Below, piece by piece: positions 8,450 to 18,534 of a stretch of DNA of 64,000 nucleotides. This stretch comes from Solidesulfovibrio magneticus RS-1 (GTDB lineage: Bacteria > Desulfobacterota > Desulfovibrionia > Desulfovibrionales > Desulfovibrionaceae). The translations under genes were made by a program, and so were the position numbers. The stretch's first letter is position 1. Every line of letters starts with the position of its first letter. The notes beneath the pieces are model-generated. The model worked only from the letters and a program-made list of their open reading frames with translations. It made no database searches and was not told the DNA's origin. The stretch is from assembly GCF_000010665.1 (NCBI RefSeq), contig NC_012796.1, forward strand, positions 2,881,501 through 2,945,500. The letters are read 5' to 3'.

Positions 8450-8551
8450 AACAGCCTCCCTTGCGATGCGACGGCGGCATGGTTTGAACGCAAGGCCATG
8501 TCCCCAACCGCCGACAGGTGCAATCTAGCCCAAAAATCGCACCATGACCAG

Positions 8552-8579
8552 AAGATAAACGTTTTTAGCGCCTTGCCAA
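8552..8579 (-). promoter_or_regulatory. Putative promoter of kdsC
   Basis: On the minus strand TTGGCA (8579-8574) is followed after 16 bp by TATCTT (8557-8552), about 100 nt before the kdsC start. It lies downstream of the pyrG terminator, which fits a new transcription unit. Confidence 0.4.
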
Positions 8580-8599
8580 GCCATGCAGCCCTTTGGCCG

Positions 8600-8632
8600 A
8601 AAAAAAGTCCGGAGAAGCCGCCTTCCCCGGAC
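8600..8632 (-). terminator. Rho-independent terminator of pyrG
   Basis: A GC-rich stem (about 8607-8616 with 8623-8632, one mismatch) is followed on the minus strand by seven T (8606-8600). It lies about 28 bp after the pyrG stop codon. Confidence 0.85.
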
Positions 8633-8659
8633 CGTGCAATCTTTTTGCGCTTGGGCCGT

Positions 8660-11407
<2,748 letters not shown>

Positions 11408-11559
11408 TCAGCCCGGCAAGGCGCTCCCCGCGTCCTTTTTGCCGCGAACACCCGGCGATCAGAAAAGTCGTGTGACCTTTGCCTCTGGCCAACATGCCGC
11501 CGCAACAAGAACCTCTACCGCCGCGCTCCCCTGCCAAGCGCGCCAGCCGGACAAACGCC

Positions 11560-12093
11560 ATGGCTCTCGTTCCCGCCAAACGCTTCAACGCCGCTTTAGG
11601 CGAATTGCCCGCCCCGCCGCCGGGCTGGCCGGATTTCGAGGCAGTGATGGCCCTGGCCCTGGCCGAGGCCCGGGCAGCGGCGGCCGTGGGCGAGACGCCG
11701 GTTGGCGCGGTCCTGCTCTCTGCCGCGGGCGAACTGCTGGCCCGGGCCGGCAATGCGCCCATCACCACAAACGATCCCACGGCCCACGCCGAAATGCGGG
11801 TCTTGCGCCAGGCGGCGGCCAAGGTCGGCAACTACCGGCTGCCGGGCACGATCCTGGCCGTGACCCTGGAGCCGTGCCTCATGTGCCTGGGGGCCATGAT
11901 CCACGCCCGGGTGGGGCTGCTCGTCTACGGCGCGACGGACCCGCGTTGCGGGGTCGTCGACTCCCGGCTCCCCGGCCCGGATCTGCCTTTTTTCAACCAC
12001 CGTTTCAACGTGGTGTCCGGGATCAGGGCCGAAGAATGCGGCGGGATTTTGCGGAATTTCTTTCGGGAAAAGCGGCGCGGCGGCGCGGGTTGA
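11560..12093 (+). CDS. tadA: tRNA-specific adenosine deaminase TadA
   Basis: This cytidine/deoxycytidylate deaminase-family zinc enzyme converts A34 to inosine in tRNA-Arg(ACG). The zinc-site motifs are both present: HAEM (catalytic Glu) near residue 70 and EPCLMC (PCxxC) near residue 102, with the family C-terminus FNHRF...FF. The domain starts about 20 residues after the ATG at 11560. Alternative starts at ATG 11494 or TTG 11479 would add 22-27 proline-rich residues with no clear ribosome binding site, so the shorter form (177 residues) was chosen. A tRNA gene lies 85 bp downstream. Confidence 0.88.
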   Translation: MALVPAKRFNAALGELPAPPPGWPDFEAVMALALAEARAAAAVGETPVGAVLLSAAGELLARAGNAPITTNDPTAHAEMRVLRQAAAKVGNYRLPGTILAVTLEPCLMCLGAMIHARVGLLVYGATDPRCGVVDSRLPGPDLPFFNHRFNVVSGIRAEECGGILRNFFREKRRGGAG

Positions 12094-12123
12094 GGCATGT
12101 TTGCGGCCCACGCGAAAAAATGC

Positions 12124-12150
12124 TTGCCAAGCGGCCGGGCCGAGGATAAT
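12124..12150 (+). promoter_or_regulatory. Putative promoter of the tRNA-Ser gene
   Basis: TTGCCA (12124-12129) is followed by GATAAT (12145-12150) with a 15-bp spacer, about 29 bp before the tRNA 5' end. The spacer is short but the position suits a stable RNA promoter. Confidence 0.45.
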
Positions 12151-12178
12151 TTCCCGACTCCCTTCCAGCTCTCTGTGC

Positions 12179-12272
12179 GGAGAGGTACCGAAGTGGTCGT
12201 AACGGGCCCGACTCGAAATCGGGTTGCGGGTTAATAGCCTGCACGTGGGTTCGAATCCCACCCTCTCCGCCA
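12179..12272 (+). tRNA. tRNA-Ser (anticodon CGA)
   Basis: The 7-bp acceptor stem pairs 12179-12185 with 12262-12268, followed by a discriminator G and an encoded CCA (12270-12272). The anticodon stem-loop shows CCCGA-CTCGAAA-TCGGG, with anticodon CGA at 12214-12216 reading UCG codons. A long variable arm (about 12222-12245) marks it as a class II serine tRNA, and the T arm contains GGTTCGAATCC. A possible weak terminator hairpin with T5 follows at 12301-12327. Confidence 0.95.
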
Positions 12273-12469
12273 ATCAATAAAATCAGCCACTTACAATCTC
12301 CAGCGACGTACAAACGCCGCTGTTTTTCTTGCGTCCAACAACGGCCTGCCCATCGACCTCTTTCCTCTCCCGCAAATAGCAATTACGCCCTCGCCCCGCA
12401 GCTATACACCGCCTCTATGTCCCCAGGGCTATATCCGGGGCATCGACAGCCCCTTGAAGACGGTTTTCA

Positions 12470-12559
12470 ATGAATACGCTCTGTTTCGTCCTCACCTTGG
12501 CCCTTATTGTCGGTCTTCTCGGCCTGACCGAAATGTTTAATCGGCTGGCCAGGAGTTGA
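12470..12559 (+). CDS. Possible 29-residue single-span membrane peptide
   Basis: An ATG at 12470 opens a 29-codon frame (MNTLCFVLTLALIVGLLGL, then TEMFNRLARS). It has one strongly hydrophobic segment and a positively charged C-terminus, the layout of small bacterial membrane proteins. It overlaps the 3' end of the convergent radical SAM gene by 23 bp. The upstream ribosome binding site is weak (GAAGA). I cannot assign a function and the frame may be fortuitous, but it is the only evident coding potential in the 264-bp gap after the tRNA. Confidence 0.25.
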   Translation: MNTLCFVLTLALIVGLLGLTEMFNRLARS

Positions 12560-14540
12560 CCATGGGTTCCGTCGTCCTTGCCCTTGAGGCGACCGACGCC
12601 GGCGCTTGGGCCTGGGCCAAAATAAACTCGGGATAGCTGGAGCGAAACAGTTGTCTGGCCTGCCCCAGGCTGGCCGCCAGGAATTCGCCGGCTGGGATGC
12701 CCGTTTCCTCCAGGCAGCGCTCCACCGCTTCAATGACGGCAAAGTTGAACGTCAGGCAGGCCGACTCCACGAGGGCCACAAGGGCCTCGACGTTCTTGTC
12801 GCGCACCAGCCGTCCCAGATAGCCGTTCAAGAAGCCGGCGTCCCAGGCGTACCCCAGGGCCTGGGCGATGACGACGTCGTTTATCCCGCCGTTTGCGCCG
12901 GGCTGATCGAGCAGGCCGGCCATGTTGAGGTGGCCGCCGGGCACACTGAAGGCCAGTACGGCCAGCCGGGCCTCCTCGGCGCTGCCGGTGGCCACGGCGC
13001 GGACCAGATGCGGTTGCGCCAGGGCGAAAGACAGCTTGGCGCAGGCATTGCCCTTGCGCCAGCGCTCCCGGGAGTGGGCGTCCAGCACCGCGCCAGCGGA
13101 TGCTCCCGGAGCGCTCGCACCGCGCAAATAGTCGTCTATCCGTTGCAAAACGGCCATGTCTCCGGCCTTCCACAGCGTTTTGCATTGCGCATAATGCAAT
13201 AAAAAAAGCGACTCCTGGGGCGTATTGAGAAAAAACGGCTGCAAAGATCCCAACACATACTGACAATGTTGGTAATCGACATAATCAGAATCCGAAAGCA
13301 GTTGTTTTTGAAATATGTCGCAACATTGCTCCATAATTATTGCAGTTTGCACTTCCTTGACGGCATAGCCGCAAATACCCAAACGTGTTTCTGGCTGCTC
13401 CAGTTCTCTCAGCTGTTGTTCGATGGCCGTTCCGCGATAGCAGGTCAATTTGGAATTGATGGATTGCAGTGATGGAAAATCAATTTCCTTCATGACGCTT
13501 ATCGTCTGCCGCATCTCGGAAGCGCTGGTCCAGGGATCGAAGAAAATAAAACCAGGATTGATGGTGATGCCCAGATCGTTGAGGATGGCAATGGCCCGTA
13601 TGTGCTCCTCAACGGTCTCCTTCTTGTTATAGCGATCGAGGACAGCCTGGGAAAACGATTCTATACCAAGAAAAACACCAGCTAGGCCGGCGGATTTCAG
13701 GACCTTGAGCAGTCGCTTGTCGATGGCTGAGGATCGACACATAAATCCAAAGCGGATGCAAGGCAGTTTGTCCCGCACAAGCTTGGCGAAGCGTTCGGCC
13801 CGCAGAAAGGAAGGTTTGGAGTTGAGGATGAAATTGTCGTCAACGAAATAGAAGTGGGCGATGTTGTATGTCTTATAGAGAAAACGCATCTCATCGACCA
13901 CGTCGTCGATGTCCCGGGGCCGCCATTTTCTGATGGGACCGGCTTTGGGGATACTGCAAAAACTGCATCGGTACGGACAACCGCGCGAAGCGGCGACGCT
14001 GGCCTGGGCATGCATCTTGAGCTGCCAGGGCAACATGTCCCGGGCGGGCCAGGCAAGAGCGTCCACATCAAGGGCTTGCTCCTGGACAAGCTCCAACACG
14101 TCGCCAGACGCGGTGTCATCAAGCAAGGCCAACGCCTGCGGGACAAGCGCTTCGCCTTCCCCCCGAAGGATCGCATCCGGGCTGTAGCAAGCCAATTCCT
14201 CAGTCGGCAGGGAAGAAGCCAGAATGCCGCCGATCAGGATCTTGGCCCGGGGATGGCGCTTGCGGACCTGGGCGGCCAGGGTCACGCCTTGCCCGGCGTT
14301 CATGGCCGAAAGGCTCAGACCGACGTAATCCGGCGCGACGGCGTCGAGCACTTCTGGAACATGGTCCATGGCCTTGTCCACGAGGCTGCAGTCCCAAAGC
14401 GTCACGTCATGGCTCTTGCCCAGCTCCCGACGCACGGCGGCGGCGACATAGCCCAGGCCGAGACTTTCAAGGTGCAACTGAGCCCCGGTATCAGGATTGG
14501 GCGGCGGATTGAACAGCAACACCTTTTTGCGAATGGCCAT
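12537..14540 (-). CDS. B12-binding domain radical SAM protein
   Basis: This 667-residue protein starts with a cobalamin-binding-type Rossmann domain (about 5-150, beginning KKVLLFNPPPNP). A radical SAM domain follows, with the [4Fe-4S] ligands in RGCPYRCSFCS (CxxxCxxC, about residues 190-200) and the later GVFLGIESFS element. The C-terminal 270 residues are a helical extension I do not recognise. Such enzymes catalyse difficult methylations or rearrangements, but the substrate cannot be told from sequence. The ATG at 14540 has AGGAGG 9 nt upstream. The gene stands alone and its middle section is less GC-rich than its neighbours, hinting at transfer. Confidence 0.8.
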   Translation of the reverse strand: MAIRKKVLLFNPPPNPDTGAQLHLESLGLGYVAAAVRRELGKSHDVTLWDCSLVDKAMDHVPEVLDAVAPDYVGLSLSAMNAGQGVTLAAQVRKRHPRAKILIGGILASSLPTEELACYSPDAILRGEGEALVPQALALLDDTASGDVLELVQEQALDVDALAWPARDMLPWQLKMHAQASVAASRGCPYRCSFCSIPKAGPIRKWRPRDIDDVVDEMRFLYKTYNIAHFYFVDDNFILNSKPSFLRAERFAKLVRDKLPCIRFGFMCRSSAIDKRLLKVLKSAGLAGVFLGIESFSQAVLDRYNKKETVEEHIRAIAILNDLGITINPGFIFFDPWTSASEMRQTISVMKEIDFPSLQSINSKLTCYRGTAIEQQLRELEQPETRLGICGYAVKEVQTAIIMEQCCDIFQKQLLSDSDYVDYQHCQYVLGSLQPFFLNTPQESLFLLHYAQCKTLWKAGDMAVLQRIDDYLRGASAPGASAGAVLDAHSRERWRKGNACAKLSFALAQPHLVRAVATGSAEEARLAVLAFSVPGGHLNMAGLLDQPGANGGINDVVIAQALGYAWDAGFLNGYLGRLVRDKNVEALVALVESACLTFNFAVIEAVERCLEETGIPAGEFLAASLGQARQLFRSSYPEFILAQAQAPASVASRARTTEPMVNSWPAD

Positions 14541-14849
14541 ATCCCCCGTCCTCCTGGCAAGGTAGTTTCCTCTCCGTTCCCGGAGACTCCCCATGCTCAG
14601 GGCTTCTAGTCGATAGCCATCCAAAAACGTTACGCTGTCTTGGTCTGTCCCAGAAAACCCAACCCTGCCTTATGCTGGGCGAAGACCGTCGAACGCCCAT
14701 CCTCAAAAGCACTCACTCTGCTGCCTCAGCCCTGCCAACCAACGGAATTTATGTGACAACTCCAGTTTACACCGGCCGAAATTGTTTCCCGCCAACTGCT
14801 TGCACCATAAAAACATTTCTTAAAGAAAATATTTGGTTCAGAAATTGCT

Positions 14850-14896
14850 TTGTGAATTGCAGCACAAGACAGCTCGCCTTGTGAATAAAATCACTT
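14850..14896 (+). promoter_or_regulatory. Two tandem CRP/FNR-family operator sites upstream of the putative sulfate exporter
   Basis: Two near-perfect dyads match TTGTGA-N6-TCACAA. The first (14850-14867) reads TTGTGA-N6-GCACAA, one mismatch; the second (14879-14896) reads TTGTGA-N6-TCACTT, two mismatches. Their centres are 29 bp apart and lie in an AT-rich stretch 70-110 bp before the ATG at 14966. In Desulfovibrio this motif type is known for HcpR, a CRP/FNR-family regulator of sulfate and nitrogen-oxide metabolism. The assignment to HcpR is inferred. The rest of the 14541-14965 gap shows no gene. Confidence 0.55.
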
Positions 14897-14965
14897 TTAT
14901 GGCGCGTCGGCAGGCAACCTCAGGCATCACCGGCAATCCCTGTTGGGATAGGAGAAAAGGAGCCT

Positions 14966-16405
14966 ATGAGCCAGAAGACAGGACTCACCGAAGACAAGGT
15001 CGCACTCCTTGTCGGGGCCAGCGTGTTCATCCTGGCCTTTTGCAACGTGTTTGGGCTGGACTTGCTCGGTTGGGTGGTCAAGCCCAACATCTGGACGTCG
15101 CTGGACAAGGTGCTTTCGCCGGCCACGGCCGCCTACAAGGCACTCCCCGGCATCGCTTCGCTGTGCATCACCTATGTGGCCCTGACCGGCGTCCTGACGC
15201 TCGGCGTCAAACTGCTTGGCGCGGACACCAAGGAATTCTTCAAGGCCTTCACCATCGTCTTTTTCGTCACCTTCATCTGTTACGCGGCCGGGCACTACGC
15301 CCAAATCGCCGCCACGCCGGACACGCTCAAGAAGTTCAATATCCCATGGTCCCTGGGTCTCACCGGCGAAGCCGGCTTCATCATAGCGCTTCTGGCCGGC
15401 ATCTTTGTCGGCAACTTCATGCCGGGCACGGCCGACAAGCTCAAGGCCGCCTGCCGCCCGGAAATGTTCGTGAAAATCGCCATCGTCATCATGGGCTCGG
15501 AACTTGGCGTCAAGGCCGCCGACGCCATGGGCCTGGCCTCTTCCATCATCTTCCGGGGCCTTTGCGCCATCGTCGAGGCCTACCTGATCTACTGGGCCGT
15601 GGTCTATTACGTGTCGCGCAAGTACTTCAAGTTCAGCCGCGAATGGGCCGCGCCCCTGGCCTCGGGCATCTCCATCTGCGGCGTGTCCGCCGCCATCGCC
15701 ACCGGCGGCGCCATCCGGGCCCGCCCGGTCGTGCCCATCATGGTCTCCTCCCTTGTTGTGGTGTTTACCTGCGTGGAAATGGTCATCCTGCCCTTTGTGG
15801 CCCAGTGGTGGCTGACCGGCGAACCCATGGTGGCCGGCGGCTGGATGGGCCTGGCCGTCAAGTCCGACGGCGGAGCCATCGCCAGCGGGGCCATCGCCGA
15901 CGCGCTCATCCGGGCCAAGGCGCTGTCCGACTACGGCATCAAGTATCAGGAAGGCTGGATCGTCATGGTGACCACCACCGTGAAGATCTTCATCGACGTG
16001 TTCATCGGCATCTGGTCCTTTATCCTGGCCTACATCTGGTGCACCAAGTTCGAGCGCTGCCCGGGCCAGCGCATGCGCTTCTCCGAAGTCTGGAACCGTT
16101 TCCCCCGCTTTGTTCTGGGCTACATCCTCACCTTCCTCATCCTGCTCGTCCTGTGCGCCAATTCCGCCGAAGGCATGAAGCTCGGCAAGAACATGGTGGG
16201 CGCGCTCAACGCACTGCGCGTCATCTTCTTCTCCCTGACCTTTTTCACCATCGGCGTGGTCTCCAACTTCAAGAAGCTCTGGGAAGAAGGCATCGGCCGG
16301 CTGGCCGCCGTCTACGTGGTCTGCCTGTTCGGCTTCATCATCTGGGTGGGCCTTTTCATCTCCTGGCTCTTCTTCAGCGGCGTCAAGCCCCCCCTGGCCA
16401 GCTAA
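14966..16405 (+). CDS. Putative sulfate exporter family (YeiH/UPF0324-like) membrane transporter
   Basis: This 479-residue integral membrane protein has about eleven hydrophobic helices. The central segment ICGVSAAIATGGAI with nearby RARP resembles the conserved core of the UPF0324/YeiH family, often named putative sulfate exporter; it is longer than E. coli YeiH (about 350). Direct evidence for substrate is lacking; in a sulfate reducer it may move sulfate, sulfite or a related anion. AGGAG lies 5 nt before the ATG. A 56-codon membrane-protein gene follows 18 bp downstream with its own good ribosome binding site, so the two form an operon, preceded by tandem CRP/FNR-type sites. Confidence 0.8.
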   Translation: MSQKTGLTEDKVALLVGASVFILAFCNVFGLDLLGWVVKPNIWTSLDKVLSPATAAYKALPGIASLCITYVALTGVLTLGVKLLGADTKEFFKAFTIVFFVTFICYAAGHYAQIAATPDTLKKFNIPWSLGLTGEAGFIIALLAGIFVGNFMPGTADKLKAACRPEMFVKIAIVIMGSELGVKAADAMGLASSIIFRGLCAIVEAYLIYWAVVYYVSRKYFKFSREWAAPLASGISICGVSAAIATGGAIRARPVVPIMVSSLVVVFTCVEMVILPFVAQWWLTGEPMVAGGWMGLAVKSDGGAIASGAIADALIRAKALSDYGIKYQEGWIVMVTTTVKIFIDVFIGIWSFILAYIWCTKFERCPGQRMRFSEVWNRFPRFVLGYILTFLILLVLCANSAEGMKLGKNMVGALNALRVIFFSLTFFTIGVVSNFKKLWEEGIGRLAAVYVVCLFGFIIWVGLFISWLFFSGVKPPLAS

Positions 16406-16423
16406 CACCCCAAGGAGCGCATC

Positions 16424-16594
16424 ATGGAACAGCTCAACGACCTCAAGTTCGCCGAAGAAATCAAGAAGATGGAATATGAGCCCCTGGACGCCACGGAAAA
16501 ACGCCTGGTGGCCTGGAGCCTGGGCATCGGCGTCACCCTGCTCGTGGTTTTTTATTTCGCCAGCAACGTCTTTTTCCCTGGAGCACATGGGTAG
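16424..16594 (+). CDS. Small single-pass membrane protein co-transcribed with the exporter
   Basis: This 56-residue frame begins at an ATG with AAGGAG 6-7 nt upstream. The first 30 residues are charged and helical (MEQLNDLKFAEEIKKMEYEP at the start). One hydrophobic span follows (about 32-49, WSLGIGVTLLVVFYFAS) and a short tail. Charge distribution suggests the N-terminus is cytoplasmic. It lies 18 bp after the transporter and ends at the edge of a dispersed repeat. It is probably a small accessory subunit of the transporter; no family is recognised. Confidence 0.7.
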   Translation: MEQLNDLKFAEEIKKMEYEPLDATEKRLVAWSLGIGVTLLVVFYFASNVFFPGAHG

Positions 16595-16600
16595 TTACGT

Positions 16601-16672
16601 AGAGAGAAGATATGCCTCCGGCGGCCGGGAGAGGCTAAGCCCCTCCCGGACCCTCCCTGCAAGGGGTGTTGG
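16601..16672 (+). repeat. Dispersed GC palindromic repeat, copy 1
   Basis: This begins AGAGAGAAGA and carries the family hallmark GCCTCCGGCGGCC followed by a palindrome (GGGAGAGG...CCCCTCCCGG) and GGACCCTCCCT. It starts 6 bp after the small membrane protein stop codon, in the same orientation as that gene. It lacks the terminal GGGGGCCTGAGGCCCCC module found in other copies. Confidence 0.7.
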
Positions 16673-16769
16673 GTGATGGGCGGGGGTGTTGCGTGATGTG
16701 ATTTGTTCAACGGCATGAAATGCGCGCACAAACGCCTTTTGGCGCATTGGTGCGGACATGGAGGAGATG

Positions 16770-16985
16770 ATGCCGGCCTTTGCCCTGCGCTACATCAGCG
16801 GTCCCCAGCTGAAGCTGACCGTCTCGGACGAACACACCGTGGAAGCCGCGTCCCTGGACGAGGCCCTGCGCACCCGCAGCGACTGGCCCATCGAACGCAA
16901 CTGGCCCGGCACCTGCGCCTGGGCCAAAAATCCCGGCACCAGCCTGTATCATGTCGAAGCCTGGGAAGGCACGCTGCTGGCCTGA
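16770..16985 (+). CDS. Small hypothetical protein
   Basis: This is a 71-residue soluble protein with no recognised family. GGAGG lies 5 nt before the ATG at 16770, which is why it was preferred to the in-frame ATG at 16758. The sequence is mixed alpha/beta in character with three tryptophans in the second half (SDWPIERNW, CAWAKNPG). Codon use fits the host. It is flanked by a dispersed repeat upstream and a strong hairpin at 17017-17049 downstream, so it probably forms its own short transcript. Confidence 0.6.
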   Translation: MPAFALRYISGPQLKLTVSDEHTVEAASLDEALRTRSDWPIERNWPGTCAWAKNPGTSLYHVEAWEGTLLA

Positions 16986-17016
16986 CGTGGTAGGCTTGCC
17001 CTTTTCGTAAAACCCG

Positions 17017-17049
17017 ACGCCCCGGCCGAACCATCTTCGACCGGGGCGT
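17017..17049. terminator. GC-rich hairpin after the 71-residue protein gene
   Basis: A perfect 9-bp stem (17017-17025 with 17041-17049) with a 15-nt loop lies 30 bp after the stop codon. No T-run follows on the plus strand; on the minus strand GGGTTTTACG follows. It probably stops or stabilises the upstream transcript. Confidence 0.5.
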
Positions 17050-17182
17050 TATGGGGCTACAGCGCCGCGCCAAGCTTCCCCGCTTTCCGCCTTGTAATCC
17101 ACGGCCCTTTCCACATCGGACCGTTGGCGCGTAGCATGATCCCGGACAGAATTGGTGAAGACCCGCCGTCAAGGAGTCGGCC

Positions 17183-18298
17183 ATGCCCACCCCAGCCATT
17201 CCCCGATTGTCGTCCGTGGACACCCTGCGCGGCCTGGCTATCGCCGCCATGATCGTGGTCAACAATCCCGGTGACCGGCGCTTCGTTTATCCCCAACTGC
17301 TCCACGCCCAATGGCACGGGCTGACCCTGGCCGACGTGGTTTTCCCGCTCTTTCTCTTCCTGGTCGGCGTGTGCGTCGCCTTGGCCATCGACCCCGATAA
17401 GCCCCGCGACGCCGAGGCGCGTGCCCGCCTCTGGCGCAAAATCCTCCCGCGCGCCGCCGTGCTGTTTGCCCTGGGGCTGGGAGAAAATGCCTACCTGCGC
17501 CTGAGCTTCGACGAACTGCGCCTCCCGGGGGTGCTCCAGCGCATCGCCGTGGTCTATCTCGCCGCCGCCTGGCTCCAGTCTCGCCTGTCCAGCCGCGCCC
17601 TTGCCGTCGTCGGCGCCGTGACGCTGCTTGGCTACTGGCTGCTGCTGGCCGCCGTGCCGGTGCCCGGCCACGGCCACCCGTCCCTGGCCATGGAACCCAA
17701 CCTCCAAGGCTGGCTCGACCAGCTCGTCCTTGGCCGGCACATCTGGAAATTCCACACGAGCTGGGACCCGGAGGGCATTCTGTCCACCTTCCCGGCCATC
17801 GCCCTGGGGCTTATCGGCGTGCTGGCCGGCCGCTGGCTGCGCCGGGGCGGCGACCGGCCGGGGCGCGCCGGCCTGCTCGGACTGCTCCTGATCGCCATCG
17901 GCCTGGCCTGGGACGCCGTTTTCCCCCTCAACAAGTCCCTGTGCACGAGTTCCTTCGTGCTCCTTACCGGCGGCCTGGGCCTCGCTATGCTGGCTGTCGC
18001 CCACGCCGTCCTCGACGGCCGGCCCCCGGCCGCCTGGGCGCGGCCGCTGGGCATCCTCGGCCGCAACCCCCTTTTCCTCTACGTCACGGCCTCGTTTCTG
18101 GCCGCCAGCCTGCGCCATGTGCGGTTCGCCGACGCCGCCGGCCAGACCGTCAACCTGCAAAAGGCGCTTTATCTGGCCCTGTTCGGTTTCCTGCCGCCCG
18201 GCCCTTTTCCCTCCCTGTGCTGGGGGTTGGCCATGTTGACGATCATGTACCTGCTGGCCCTGGCCCTTCATGTCAGGGGCATCGTCATCCGGCTCTGA
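17183..18298 (+). CDS. NagX/HGSNAT-like membrane acyltransferase (DUF5009/DUF1624 type)
   Basis: This 371-residue multi-pass membrane protein (about ten hydrophobic segments) opens with RLSSVDTLRGLAIAAMIVVN, the signature of bacterial relatives of human heparan-alpha-glucosaminide N-acetyltransferase. Conserved features include DVVFPLFLFLVGV and a late GRNPLFLYV segment. The family is thought to transfer acetyl groups across the membrane to amino sugars. AAGGAG lies about 9 nt before the ATG. It stands alone, convergent with the caspase-like gene, and its target glycan cannot be inferred. Confidence 0.8.
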   Translation: MPTPAIPRLSSVDTLRGLAIAAMIVVNNPGDRRFVYPQLLHAQWHGLTLADVVFPLFLFLVGVCVALAIDPDKPRDAEARARLWRKILPRAAVLFALGLGENAYLRLSFDELRLPGVLQRIAVVYLAAAWLQSRLSSRALAVVGAVTLLGYWLLLAAVPVPGHGHPSLAMEPNLQGWLDQLVLGRHIWKFHTSWDPEGILSTFPAIALGLIGVLAGRWLRRGGDRPGRAGLLGLLLIAIGLAWDAVFPLNKSLCTSSFVLLTGGLGLAMLAVAHAVLDGRPPAAWARPLGILGRNPLFLYVTASFLAASLRHVRFADAAGQTVNLQKALYLALFGFLPPGPFPSLCWGLAMLTIMYLLALALHVRGIVIRL

Positions 18299-18472
18299 GC
18301 TCCCGTCCGCACCTCAGCCCCACCCGCCACGCCTGAATGCCGCCGTGCGGCAAATACCATCGCTGCCGCAAGGCTCGCCGGAGCTTTGCCGCCGTCGTCA
18401 CAGCGGGATGGTCGGCTTCCCGGCCGTCGCCGCACCGCCTGGCATTTCTCGTCAGGCAGGCGGCGGAACACG

Positions 18473-18506
18473 AAAAACCCCGCCGTCGCGGGCGGCGACG
18501 ACGGGG
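18473..18506 (-). terminator. Rho-independent terminator of the WD40-caspase gene
   Basis: A 12-bp GC stem with one mismatch (18478-18489 with 18495-18506) is followed on the minus strand by TTTTT (18477-18473). It lies about 28 bp after the stop codon. Confidence 0.8.
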
Positions 18507-18534
18507 CTGAAAGGGCGTACATCGACGCTTTGCG

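Noticed and set aside
14833-16479. A long alternative frame on the plus strand across the sulfate-exporter gene
   Set aside because: It is the arginine/histidine-rich shadow typical of GC-rich DNA; the other frame has transmembrane sequence and a good ribosome binding site.
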